Of a DNA stretch of 50,561 bases, positions 24,587-33,125 are shown one piece after another; the stretch's first letter is position 1; every line of letters starts with the position of its first letter. The DNA is from Allorhizobium paknamense (lineage in GTDB: Bacteria > Pseudomonadota > Alphaproteobacteria > Rhizobiales > Rhizobiaceae). The notes beneath the pieces were generated by a model. It was not told the DNA's origin. It did no database searches and worked only from the letters and a program-made list of their open reading frames with translations. Position numbers and translations under genes: made by a program. The DNA lies in NCBI RefSeq assembly GCF_030815125.1, contig NZ_JAUSWH010000022.1:1-50561 (forward strand), in the 5' to 3' direction.

Positions 24587-26134
24587 GTGACTGCACATAT
24601 TCTCGTTGTCGATGATGATCCGGTACAGCGTCGTCTTCTGAAAGCTGCCGTTGAAGCGCAAGGCCATGTGGCCATTCTGGCCGATGACGGCCAGACCGGG
24701 CTTGCGCTTTTCCGCCAGCGGCAGGCCGAGATCTCCGTGGTGCTGCTGGACCTGATGATGCCGGGCATGTCCGGGCTGGACTTCCTCAATGCCATTGGCG
24801 GGCAGGAGTCGGATGTGCCGGTCATCGTGCAGACCGGCCAGGGCGGCATCGATACGGTCGTGCAGGCCATGCGGGCCGGTGCCTTCGATTTCGTGGTCAA
24901 GCCGGTCTCGCCGGATCGCATCGCCGCAGCACTGACCAACGCATTGAGGGTGGATAGCCGCGATGCCCATCATCGCCCGGCGCGCCGGTCCCGGTCCGGT
25001 GCCGTGCATTTTACCGATATCATTTCGGCAAGCCCGGCCATGTCGCGGGTCATCGAATTGTCGCGCCGCGCCGCGCAGTCGCATATTCCGGTGGTGCTCG
25101 AGGGGGAATCGGGCGTTGGCAAGGAAATGGTGGCCCGCGCCATCCAGGCCGCCAGCGACCGCGCTTCCAAGCCCTTTGTCACCGTCAATTGCGGGGCCAT
25201 CGCGCCGAGCATGGTGGAAAGCCTGCTGTTCGGCCATGAGAAGGGCGCTTTTCCCGGTGCCGGCGAACGCCATCTCGGCAAATTTGCCGAAGCCGATGGC
25301 GGCACACTTTTCCTTGATGAAATCGGCGAGCTGCCGCTGGAAATCCAGGTGAAACTTCTGCGCGCCGTGCAGGATGGCGAAATCGAGACCATCGGTGCGC
25401 GCCAGCCGCAAAAGGTCAATGTGCGGTTGATCTCGGCCACCAACAAGGATCTGATCGAGGAGGTCAAGGCCGGTCGCTTCCGCGAAGACCTCTATTACCG
25501 CCTCAATGTTTTCCCCATCACCATTCCGGCGCTGCGCCGCCGCAAGGAAGACATTCCCTTCCTCGCCCGCGCCTTTACCGAGCGCTTTTCCATCGAACAG
25601 CGCCTGCCGCGTCCGCTGACGCTGGGGGCCGGGGCGCTTGCCCTGCTGACGGCTTTCGATTGGCCGGGCAATGTGCGCCAGCTTGAAAACGCCATCTACC
25701 GCGCCGTGATCCTGGCGGAAGGACCGGAACTGACGGAAAATGATTTCCCGCAGATTCTCGCCCAGATCCCCGGCGGGCTGAAGCAGGAAAATTTCTGGAC
25801 GGGCCTGACCGCCCTTGGCGAAGGGGCCTCGGTGCCAGGTCAATCGCGCGGTCTCGACCGCGAGGAACTGGCCTTCATCGATCGCCTGCCCACCCCGCGT
25901 GTGGAAGATCCGCGTCCTGCCTTCATGGACAATGCCATTGCAAGCATTGATGAAAATGGCAATGTCCGACGGCTGGCGGAGATCGAGGAAGAGCTGATTC
26001 GCTTCGCCCTGAAATTCTATCGTGGGCAGATGAGCCAGGTGGCGCGCAAGCTCGGGATTGGCCGCTCCACCCTGTATCGCAAGCTCAAGGATTATGGTAT
26101 CGATCCCGATAATCCGCAAAAGCATGCGGCGTGA
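24587..26134 (+). CDS. NtrC-type response regulator with altered sigma-54 contact loop (GAFPGA)
   Basis: 515 residues from GTG 24587. Receiver domain ~1-120: VVDDD acidic pocket and phospho-Asp in VLLDLMMPG. AAA+ domain ~150-390: Walker A GESGVGKE, Walker B GGTLFLDEIGE, and the sensor stretch LISATNKDL. The loop that normally reads GAFTGA reads GAFPGA, replacing the Thr that contacts sigma-54. A C-terminal Fis-type helix-turn-helix (MSQVARKLGIGRSTLYRKL) binds DNA. No histidine kinase gene is adjacent, so it is an orphan regulator here. It may act on sigma-54 with altered efficiency or not use it at all. The DUF882 gene follows on the same strand. Confidence 0.9.
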   Translation: MTAHILVVDDDPVQRRLLKAAVEAQGHVAILADDGQTGLALFRQRQAEISVVLLDLMMPGMSGLDFLNAIGGQESDVPVIVQTGQGGIDTVVQAMRAGAFDFVVKPVSPDRIAAALTNALRVDSRDAHHRPARRSRSGAVHFTDIISASPAMSRVIELSRRAAQSHIPVVLEGESGVGKEMVARAIQAASDRASKPFVTVNCGAIAPSMVESLLFGHEKGAFPGAGERHLGKFAEADGGTLFLDEIGELPLEIQVKLLRAVQDGEIETIGARQPQKVNVRLISATNKDLIEEVKAGRFREDLYYRLNVFPITIPALRRRKEDIPFLARAFTERFSIEQRLPRPLTLGAGALALLTAFDWPGNVRQLENAIYRAVILAEGPELTENDFPQILAQIPGGLKQENFWTGLTALGEGASVPGQSRGLDREELAFIDRLPTPRVEDPRPAFMDNAIASIDENGNVRRLAEIEEELIRFALKFYRGQMSQVARKLGIGRSTLYRKLKDYGIDPDNPQKHAA

Positions 26135-26382
26135 TAGCGCATCCCCGTCAGCAAACTGTTAACCTCCGGGTAAGGATGTTTGATTAGTCCTTGTCAATGG
26201 GTTGTTATGGATTGGTTCACCATATATGAATCAATCCCGCCGCTGTGGCAGTTCTGCCATGTAGTTACCGTATTTCACGGCCATGTGATAGGCTGAGGGA
26301 TGCGTCGAGACTGACGGGGACGGATTTGCGGAATACTGATGTACCAACATCGCCCTCCGGGCACGAGCGGTCTTGCCGCGCG

Positions 26383-28299
26383 GTGAAAGGCGGGTCAGCA
26401 GTCTCCAGGCTGTTTCTCACGGCATTCCTGTTTTTGGCCGTGGCGATTGCCGGACTGTTTTCGAGCACCGGGTCGGCCTCTGCCGAAACCCGGTCTCTCC
26501 GCATTTATTTCGTCCATACCGGCGAAAAGCAGGAAATCACCTACAAGCGCAACGGCCGTTACGATCCCAAGGGGCTACAGCAGCTCAACACCATTCTGCG
26601 TGACTGGCGGCGCAATGAGGCCACCAAGATGGACCCGCGCCTGTTCGATCTGGTGTGGAACGTCTATCAGAAGTCGGGCGCCTCCGGTTATATCTACGTC
26701 GTCTCCGGCTATCGCTCGCCCCAGACCAATGCGATGCTGCGCTCGCGCTCCGCAGGGGTCGCCAAGGAAAGCCAGCATATGCGCGGCACGGCGATGGACT
26801 TCTTCATTCCCGGCGTTGCGCTGAAAACACTGCGTGACATCGGCCTGAAAATGCAGGCCGGCGGCGTTGGCTATTATCCCAATTCCGGCTCGCCCTTCGT
26901 GCATATGGACGTGGCGGGCGTGCGCTCCTGGCCGCGCGTGCCGCGCGACGAACTGGTGCGCCTTTTCCCCGATGGCAAGACCTTGCATATTCCTGCCGAT
27001 GGCAAGCCTTTGCCGGGCTATGATCTGGCGCTTGCGGAATACAAGCGACGATTGGGCTCCGAAGAAATCCTGATGGCGGATAGCAGTCCGAAGGCGCGAG
27101 GGCGACCTCGAAACCTGATGGCGATGCTGTTTGGCGGTGGTGATGAAGACGAGGATGAAGATTCCGCGCCCGCGCCCACCCAGCCGCAGCGTGCCCAGAC
27201 GCCGCCGCGCCAGCCTGAGCTGACCAACCCGACACCGCCGCCGCAGGCTTCCGTTGCCGTCGCTTCGGCCCAGCCGTCGTCGCCTGCCATCGATGCGCCC
27301 GTGCCGCTGTCGCGTCCGGCCATGGAACAGGGACCGGGCAGCCTTGCCGTGGCTCTTTATTCTCCCGGTGGCCGCAATGCGGCGGAGGACGCCTTGCAGA
27401 AGGTGGCCGAGGCCCAACCGCGCAATGTGCCGATCCCGATCTCGCCCGATCAGGCCAATGCCCAGAACGGCTATGCGGATCTCGCGTCCTACAAGATCCC
27501 GGTTCCCACACTGCTTGATCAGCGCTCCGGCCGTGGTGAGCAGGGTCTGATGACCGCATCGCTGGCGCCCGGCTCGCTGCCGCCAGTGGAAGATGGGGTC
27601 ATGCATATTCCCGTTCCTGCCGGTCGTCCGGCACTGGCCGATGCCATGGCGGCAACGCAGCCGCAATCGGCAAAGGAACCGACGACGGTTGAGGAAGCCA
27701 TGCTCTCGCCCGCTGCCGCCGATGCGCTGGACCGCAGCATGTCGGTGCCTGCCGTGATCCCTGCCCAGCGTCCGCAGCCTGATTTTGCCGCAACACCGGC
27801 GAATGCCCCGGTTCCTTCGGCCCCGCCGGCCATGCAGCCGGCTCCAACCCAGGCTCTGGCGCTTGCAGCACCAGGCAAGCCGCAGCCGCAAATGCCGGTT
27901 TCCAATGCGCCGGTCGTGGTCAAGCAGTCTCCGCCGCAGCAGGTGGCATCGCTTGCGCCGGCCAAGCCGCGTAATCAGCCGGGCAATTATGGCGATGTTT
28001 TCGACCAGCCGAAGCCGGTGGCCAAGGCTGCCGAGCCTGGCCTGCCGGTCAAGGGTGCCCGCCCGGGCCCGAGCGAGGCGGAAGCTGCCAATCTCGGCCT
28101 TCCCGGCGGCAATCAGTTGACCCGCACCATGGTGTCGCAATGGGCGCTGAACAAGGGTGAGGCAACGGCTCCGAAATCCGGCAAGTCCGGTCGCGTTGTG
28201 CCGCGCGCCATCATTTCCACCCCGGCCGAGCCGGACATGCCGGTTGGCCTGAATTCCGCGCCGCCGATTGATCCGGCCCGCTTTGGCGCGATCCGGTAA
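26383..28299 (+). CDS. DUF882 (M15-like) exported peptidase with long Pro/Ala-rich tail
   Basis: About 638 residues from GTG 26383, chosen because a signal peptide (FLTAFLFLAVAIAGLF...SASA-E) follows directly; the frame opens further up at 26245 but that segment looks non-coding. The domain at ~40-220 has SGYRSPQTNAML, SQHMRGTAMDFFIPG (His and Asp zinc ligands) and FVHMDVAGVRSW (His ligand), the layout of YcbK/DUF882 peptidases related to D,D- or L,D-carboxypeptidases. The last ~400 residues are low-complexity Pro/Ala/Gln-rich with an acidic DEDEDED patch. It probably acts in peptidoglycan turnover; the tail function is unknown. Confidence 0.8.
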   Translation: MKGGSAVSRLFLTAFLFLAVAIAGLFSSTGSASAETRSLRIYFVHTGEKQEITYKRNGRYDPKGLQQLNTILRDWRRNEATKMDPRLFDLVWNVYQKSGASGYIYVVSGYRSPQTNAMLRSRSAGVAKESQHMRGTAMDFFIPGVALKTLRDIGLKMQAGGVGYYPNSGSPFVHMDVAGVRSWPRVPRDELVRLFPDGKTLHIPADGKPLPGYDLALAEYKRRLGSEEILMADSSPKARGRPRNLMAMLFGGGDEDEDEDSAPAPTQPQRAQTPPRQPELTNPTPPPQASVAVASAQPSSPAIDAPVPLSRPAMEQGPGSLAVALYSPGGRNAAEDALQKVAEAQPRNVPIPISPDQANAQNGYADLASYKIPVPTLLDQRSGRGEQGLMTASLAPGSLPPVEDGVMHIPVPAGRPALADAMAATQPQSAKEPTTVEEAMLSPAAADALDRSMSVPAVIPAQRPQPDFAATPANAPVPSAPPAMQPAPTQALALAAPGKPQPQMPVSNAPVVVKQSPPQQVASLAPAKPRNQPGNYGDVFDQPKPVAKAAEPGLPVKGARPGPSEAEAANLGLPGGNQLTRTMVSQWALNKGEATAPKSGKSGRVVPRAIISTPAEPDMPVGLNSAPPIDPARFGAIR

Positions 28300-28325
28300 A
28301 CACGCTTTCACAGATTGAAAAACAA

Positions 28326-28357
28326 GCGGCGGAAGATGCACATCTTCCGCCGTTTTT
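28326..28357 (+). terminator. Rho-independent terminator of the DUF882 gene
   Basis: CGGCGGAAGAT pairs perfectly with ATCTTCCGCCG (ends 28352) around a GCAC loop, followed by TTTTTG. It begins 27 bases past the stop. Confidence 0.95.
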
Positions 28358-28576
28358 GTTGGCTGCGCAGTGAAGCAGCCTCTGTGCTGCGCCCGTTCTC
28401 AACGCAGACCGATCAGCAATGGTCCAATCTTGCTTAGGTAACCCGCTAGCTCAGGCTTGACCTTTTGGGAAGCTGCTCTAATCTCGACACAAATATGACG
28501 CGTTTGAAATAGTCCGGGCAAGCTTGGCGTGTCCGTTTTTGCATTTTTGATGACGTGCTGTGGGGAAGGGGCGTTG

Positions 28577-30715
28577 ATGGACGATATAATATTGCCGACC
28601 GGTTTCATTCAGGCGAACCGCGTGCTGAAGCTTTCCTCGCCTTTGGGTGAGGATCAATTGCTACCGGAACGGATGACGGTGGATGAGGGTGTCAATCGTC
28701 TGTTCGAAATCAAGCTTTCGGTGCGCGCCAAGCGTGAGGCGGTGAAGCCGGACGAGTTGATCGGCCATCTTGTGGACGTCTCGCTGGAAATACGGCAAGG
28801 AGAATTCGATGAGGAGGGCCTTCGCCGCCCCTTCAACGGCCTTGTCACGGACCTTGAGGAAGGCCCGCCGGTTACGCGCGGTCTGCGCTCCTATACACTG
28901 ACCATCCGCCCGCAGATGTGGCTGCTGTCCCGCCGGTCCGATTGCCGCATCTGGCAGGACATGACCTCGGTGCAGGTGCTGGAAACACTGTTTTCCGAAC
29001 ATGGCCTGCCTGCGCCGGACATCGGCATCATGCACAACAAGCCACCGGCACAAATCTATTCTGTCCAGTGGAATGAAAGCGATCTGGATTACCTTCTGCG
29101 CCGGTTGCAAGAGGACGGAATCTTCTTCTGGTTTCTGCATGAGCCCGGTCAGCACCGCCTGCGGGTTACAGATCACCAGATCGGCTGGTCAGACCCTTCC
29201 GAAAGCGCCGAGGGTGAGGAGCGCGTGCGCATTGCCCAGGGGTCTTCGGACCGCAACCATATCACGGAATGGATGCGCCGGTTCCGCTATATTCCGGGCC
29301 GCCGCGTGGATGCCGACTGGAATTTCGAGACCCCCGGCACCGTGCCGCGCAGCACAACGCCCTCCATGGTGCAGATGCCGGGATCAACCGCCCGCGAACT
29401 CTACGAATATCCGGCCCGCATCTCCGATCATCCCGAGGCGGAGCGGGCCGGAAAATTGCGCGCCCAGGCCAGCGAAGCGGATCATGAGCGCGTCACGGGC
29501 AGTTCGACCGTGCGCATATTGGAACCCGGACGGCGCTTCACGCCTTATGAGGAGCCGAACCCCGAGCACGAGTATGAGGAATACGTCATCACGCGTATTG
29601 TCCACGAGGTGGTGGACCGCTCCTACGAGACGGTGGAAAGCCAGCCGGAATATGGCAACCACTTCGAGGCGCTGCCTGCCCGCCTGCCGCTGACCCCGCA
29701 TCGGTCAACGCCGCGCCCGCGCATCGAGGGCGCCCAGGTGGCGATCGTCGCAGGCCCCGAAGGCGAAGAAATCCATCCGGATAAATACGGACGCATCAAG
29801 CTCTGGTTCCCCTGGGACCGCCGCGCCAAGAAAGACGGCTCCGACACCTGCTGGGTCCGCGTTTCCCAAAGCTGGGCGGGCGGCCTCTGGGGCTCCCAGG
29901 TCATCCCCCGCATCGGCATGGAAGTCATGGTTGCCTTCATCGACGGCGACCCGGACCGGCCATTGGTGACGGGAGTTGTACCCAATCCGCATAATCCTGT
30001 GCCTTATGAGTTACCGGGGAACAAGACGCGGAGTGTTTTCAAGACGAAGACGCATAAAGGCTATGGCTTCAACGAGCTTCGATTTGAAGATGCGTCGGCA
30101 CGTGAAGAAATTTTTATGCATGCGCAAAGGGACTTTAATACCGAGGTCCGTAATAACGAGACCAAAAATGTAGGCGGAAATCAACACACGCAAATCATGC
30201 GAAATCTGACAAAATTTGCCGGAGGGTTTGAAGCCCATTATTCTGGTCTTGGTTATATGGTTGCTACGCAGGGAACACTCTCCTTGTCCGCTGGCCGCGC
30301 GAGCCCGATAAGCGTTATTGATCCCGCGTTTTTTTCGTCAGGCGGAACAATTTTGCCTCACTTCACAAATTTATTGACCGACGTTGAGGAGAATATTGCC
30401 TATCGTCCCGGCTCTATCAGTCTTAATAGCGCTGCCGAGTGTGCAGTGCATGCTGCCGGTGATGTCGCAATTGGGGCCCAGGAGAGCGTTTCTATAAGCG
30501 CTCAGGAAAGTGTTACATTGTCGTCCAGCGAAAACATTCGTCTGACGGCCGGTCAATCTATCATAACCTATGCAGGGGGTAACTTTGTATTGGCATCAGA
30601 TTCCGCCATGATTCTGCGTGCTGGTGCGGCTGAAATAATATTGAACCCAAACGGTGAGATTTCCATAAAGGGTACAACTATAACGCTTCAGGGCGAGAAA
30701 ATATGTCTCAATTAA
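28577..30715 (+). CDS. vgrG: Type VI secretion spike protein VgrG
   Basis: 712 residues from ATG 28577 after GGGAAGGGG; a start 16 codons earlier has no ribosome site. Residues ~1-380 match the VgrG/gp27 hub (LLRRLQEDGIFFWFLHEPG, ITEWMRRFRYIPGR). The gp5-like OB-fold has the VgrG hallmark PDKYGRIKLWFPWDRR (seen as HPDKYGR) and CWVRVSQSWAGG, GMEVMVAFIDGDPDRP. A C-terminal beta-helix spike has repeated short strands (SVSISAQESVTLSSSENIRLTAG). No extra effector domain follows. From about base 30050 the DNA turns from GC-rich to AT-rich, so the spike end looks exchanged with the cargo. The stop overlaps the next gene. Confidence 0.95.
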   Translation: MDDIILPTGFIQANRVLKLSSPLGEDQLLPERMTVDEGVNRLFEIKLSVRAKREAVKPDELIGHLVDVSLEIRQGEFDEEGLRRPFNGLVTDLEEGPPVTRGLRSYTLTIRPQMWLLSRRSDCRIWQDMTSVQVLETLFSEHGLPAPDIGIMHNKPPAQIYSVQWNESDLDYLLRRLQEDGIFFWFLHEPGQHRLRVTDHQIGWSDPSESAEGEERVRIAQGSSDRNHITEWMRRFRYIPGRRVDADWNFETPGTVPRSTTPSMVQMPGSTARELYEYPARISDHPEAERAGKLRAQASEADHERVTGSSTVRILEPGRRFTPYEEPNPEHEYEEYVITRIVHEVVDRSYETVESQPEYGNHFEALPARLPLTPHRSTPRPRIEGAQVAIVAGPEGEEIHPDKYGRIKLWFPWDRRAKKDGSDTCWVRVSQSWAGGLWGSQVIPRIGMEVMVAFIDGDPDRPLVTGVVPNPHNPVPYELPGNKTRSVFKTKTHKGYGFNELRFEDASAREEIFMHAQRDFNTEVRNNETKNVGGNQHTQIMRNLTKFAGGFEAHYSGLGYMVATQGTLSLSAGRASPISVIDPAFFSSGGTILPHFTNLLTDVEENIAYRPGSISLNSAAECAVHAAGDVAIGAQESVSISAQESVTLSSSENIRLTAGQSIITYAGGNFVLASDSAMILRAGAAEIILNPNGEISIKGTTITLQGEKICLN

Positions 30716-31368
30716 CCAACGTATCCCGCTTCTTGATGGTTGCTGTTCTTTCGGTGCTTGGATGCATACCTGTGGCTTCTGCCGCATCTGGTGGTGCTCA
30801 ATCATTTGATGCAGCCAAGGCGTTCTGTGAGCGCCAAACCTTCGTTCTAGAGAAATTAGACGAGGTTAAACCATGGCTCGACTATTTCAGCGGTCTCCGA
30901 AACGGGCGATCACCTGCTCCTGATGCGGCATGCGATAGCTCTACGGTGCGCGCTATCTTAAATATCGTCGGTAGCGGTGACATGGAGAAAGCAAAAGATT
31001 CCCGCTCGTCTTTTTTTGCCTTTTATGTCGCGAGGGCCATGGAGCCAGAACTGGCTGATCGACGTATGGACACAGATAGATCATTTCGTTATCGTAACGA
31101 TATTGTATTGGCGAGTTTTGTCTGGCTCCTTTGTCCCGGGCATGCAGATCATAGGTCAGCCTGTCTAAAAGAGAATGTTGAAGCGTTTCCGGCTGAGTTT
31201 CTGAAGACGAGCCCGGTTTTTTGCGATTTTGCTGAAGGTGGAACGGCAAATATCGAGTGGCCTCCGAATCCTGCCGCTTTGCCATTGATGTGTGCAGGTG
31301 CTGGTAATTCATCGGTGACTGCTCAAAACAGTTGGCTTAAGCAAGCGACAATTATTCTAGGCGACTAA
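30703..31368 (+). CDS. Signal-peptide cysteine-containing protein of a VgrG island, family unknown
   Basis: 221 residues, overlapping the vgrG end by 13 bases. The N-terminus (FLMVAVLSVLGCIPVASAAS) is a Sec signal peptide, so the product is periplasmic. The mature part has several cysteines (in AFCERQ, AACDSS, LLCPG, SACLK, VFCDF, LMCAG) that could form disulphides. I recognise no domain. Periplasmic proteins encoded right beside vgrG are often immunity proteins against a cell-wall or membrane toxin; an exported effector is the alternative. The AT-rich base composition differs from the chromosomal genes around the island. Confidence 0.75.
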   Translation: MSQLTNVSRFLMVAVLSVLGCIPVASAASGGAQSFDAAKAFCERQTFVLEKLDEVKPWLDYFSGLRNGRSPAPDAACDSSTVRAILNIVGSGDMEKAKDSRSSFFAFYVARAMEPELADRRMDTDRSFRYRNDIVLASFVWLLCPGHADHRSACLKENVEAFPAEFLKTSPVFCDFAEGGTANIEWPPNPAALPLMCAGAGNSSVTAQNSWLKQATIILGD

Positions 31369-31380
31369 GGAACAGGTGCC

Positions 31381-32196
31381 ATGCCGCAGACAGAAAAGCT
31401 GAATGCTCTCGGTATTCCGGTAATCAACTTGCCCGAAGATATTGGTGACGGTCCCTTCCTTTCTCCATCGGGCAACGGGAAAGCCGAGGGACCTAAGATG
31501 GCAGAGTCGGAAGAGCTTTTTCGACGCACGGAACCGTTCAAAGACAACTTTCTGACTGACATGCCCGTCCTCGGGCGATCGTCGCATATTATGATTGGCA
31601 GGTTTCACGTCAGTGATACTCTGAAGCCCCAATCTTTCCGTCGTGTCTACCAAACATTCTCTTACCAAGAGAGTGCAGATTTGAAGGGGACGTTTGAGAT
31701 CCGCTTTACTGGTGCGGGTATTGCGATCTTCAGGGAGTCGATGGATGCTTTGGCAGGGAATGTGGGGCCGAAAGCGAAAGGCGCGTTTGCTGATGCGATG
31801 GACACTTTGGAGGCTGGTAAACTCGTGGCACAGCCCACGTTGCCTTCTCAGGCTACGACCTATGAAATTCGTTTGCGGATGCCAGGTTATGAACCAGATG
31901 GAAGTGGTCGCACCCTGCCAGTCGATCCTCGATGTGTGCTTGCCACAAGCGAGGAAGGTCAGAGACTTCTAAAGCAAAATTCCATTGAAACCTTTTCATT
32001 CGGTAACCACGCGAATGAACGCCGAGTTTTTCCTATTACATATCCTGTCGGGCGTTCAATCCCCGTGATCTTTGACATTATCAATCGATCTTCCGGGTTT
32101 TCTATTAATGTCGATCTAATCGTTGAGGTGCTGATTGATAGATCGAAGCAAAATGCCGAGTTTTATAAATCTAATAAATCGTTACAGGCGAAGTAA
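31381..32196 (+). CDS. Unknown protein of a VgrG island, candidate T6SS cargo
   Basis: 271 residues, beginning 12 bases after the previous stop with GGAACAGGTGCC before the ATG. No signal peptide and no membrane segment. Residues ~1-60 are polar (ELFRRTEPFKDNF), the middle has FSYQESADLKGTFEIRFTGAGIAIF and an Ala/Gly-rich helix, and the last ~60 look beta-rich (PVGRSIPVIFDIINRSSGFSINVDLIVEVL). I recognise no family. Its place between a signal-peptide protein and a PAAR gene suggests an effector, or an adaptor that loads one onto VgrG. AT-rich like its neighbour. Confidence 0.7.
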   Translation: MPQTEKLNALGIPVINLPEDIGDGPFLSPSGNGKAEGPKMAESEELFRRTEPFKDNFLTDMPVLGRSSHIMIGRFHVSDTLKPQSFRRVYQTFSYQESADLKGTFEIRFTGAGIAIFRESMDALAGNVGPKAKGAFADAMDTLEAGKLVAQPTLPSQATTYEIRLRMPGYEPDGSGRTLPVDPRCVLATSEEGQRLLKQNSIETFSFGNHANERRVFPITYPVGRSIPVIFDIINRSSGFSINVDLIVEVLIDRSKQNAEFYKSNKSLQAK

Positions 32197-32413
32197 ATTC
32201 CATCCCAATGAAAATATGGTTCTAGGTGCCGCCGTTCTATCTGCAAAGCTCGATGGCGTTTTAGGCTGGATATCAGCAGGGGATGAAGCAATTACATTGT
32301 CTGTCACAGGGGGTCAAGCTAAATAAAGTTCATGATCAAAATAGCCGATTTTCTATATTTTCTTAGAATGTGACCGTTTTCCTTAGAAAAACTAACTTTC
32401 AAGGAGCAGCAGT
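32197..32413 (+). other. AT-rich gap before the PAAR gene, possible gene remnant
   Basis: A 36-codon frame from ATG 32217 to 32327 (VLGAAVLSAKLDGVLGW... to TGGQAK) has no ribosome site and no recognised domain; it could be the decayed end of a former cargo gene. The last 80 bases before the PAAR start are AT-rich and may hold its promoter. Confidence 0.3.
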
Positions 32414-32719
32414 ATGCCCGCCATCACCCGTCTCGGAGATATCGGTTCCGGCCACGCCTGCCATTTCCCGCCCACGCCGTCTGTAGAGGCGAGTGGCGAT
32501 GTGTTCATCAATGGGCGCGGGGCCGTGCGGGTTGGCGATGCTTATGCCGCGCATGCCTGCTCTTCCTGCCCGGAGCCCAGTCATGGGCGAGCGCTGGCTG
32601 CGGGGTCGCCGACAGTTTTTATCAACGGCAAGCCTGCGGGGCGGATTGGTGACGCGATCGATTGTGGAGGTGCGGCGGCGGAAGGCTCGGCTGATGTCTT
32701 TCTGGATGACGGTGCCTGA
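32414..32719 (+). CDS. PAAR domain protein, T6SS spike tip
   Basis: 101 residues. It is a single PAAR domain: MPAITRLGDIGSGHACHFPPTP, then two copies of the VFINGRGAVRVGDAY / VFINGKPAGRIGDAI repeat, with HACSSCPEPSHGRALAAGSPTVFING between them. Such proteins fold into a sharpened cone with bound metal (His/Cys ligands) that caps VgrG. There is no C-terminal toxin extension. AAGGAG lies 8 bases before the ATG. The GC content returns to chromosomal level, unlike the two genes before it. Confidence 0.93.
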   Translation: MPAITRLGDIGSGHACHFPPTPSVEASGDVFINGRGAVRVGDAYAAHACSSCPEPSHGRALAAGSPTVFINGKPAGRIGDAIDCGGAAAEGSADVFLDDGA

Positions 32720-32824
32720 ATAAGGTTCCACAATTCTTGGCAGGCACGTCATTGGCCGAAAGAGGCCAGCGCTTGAACTGGCGAAAAGATTTTGTTTTTA
32801 GCGTTATAGCGCGCGAGGTGTGCC

Positions 32825-32863
32825 GTTCTACGGTCGCGTGCCTTTGCTTCGCGACCGTAGAAC
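32825..32863. terminator. Perfect 14-bp hairpin between PAAR and DUF2312 genes
   Basis: GTTCTACGGTCGCG pairs exactly with CGCGACCGTAGAAC around an 11-base loop. It lies 8 bases past the DUF2312 stop on the minus strand and could end transcription from both convergent genes, though neither side has a strong T tract. Confidence 0.55.
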
Positions 32864-32870
32864 GTCTTTC

Positions 32871-33125
32871 TCATTCCATGCCAAGAGCGGCCATGTAGGT
32901 CTGGAGAATGGTTTCTTCTTCCAGACGCTCGTTGGCATCCTTCTTGCGCAGGCGGATAATGGTTTTCATGGCCTTGGTGTCGTAGCCACGGCCCTTTGCC
33001 TCGCCATAGACGTCCTTGATGTCGTCGGCGATGGTCTGCTTTTCTTCCTCAAGGCGTTCGATCCGTTCGATGAACTGCCGCAGTTCGGCTGCTGCTACGT
33101 TTTCTACGCCGGTTTCTTCGCTCAT
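32871..33125 (-). CDS. DUF2312 (UPF0335) protein
   Basis: 84 residues, the normal size. AELRQFIERIERLEEEKQTIADDIKDVYGEAKGRGYDTKAM is the conserved coiled-coil start of this alphaproteobacterial family, followed by RLRKKDANERLEEE. It is a small cytoplasmic, largely helical protein; the resemblance to GapR-type DNA-binding proteins of Caulobacter, which share this domain, suggests binding of overtwisted DNA, but that is family knowledge rather than anything visible here. Confidence 0.88.
   Translation of the reverse strand: MSEETGVENVAAAELRQFIERIERLEEEKQTIADDIKDVYGEAKGRGYDTKAMKTIIRLRKKDANERLEEETILQTYMAALGME

Noticed and set aside
26245..26382. N-terminal extension of the DUF882 protein
   Set aside because: This part of the frame is Arg/Cys/Ser-rich, precedes a clear signal peptide and has no ribosome site.
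28577..32719. Complete type VI secretion cluster
   Set aside because: Only VgrG and PAAR are present; no sheath, Hcp, baseplate, TssJLM or ClpV genes are in the window.
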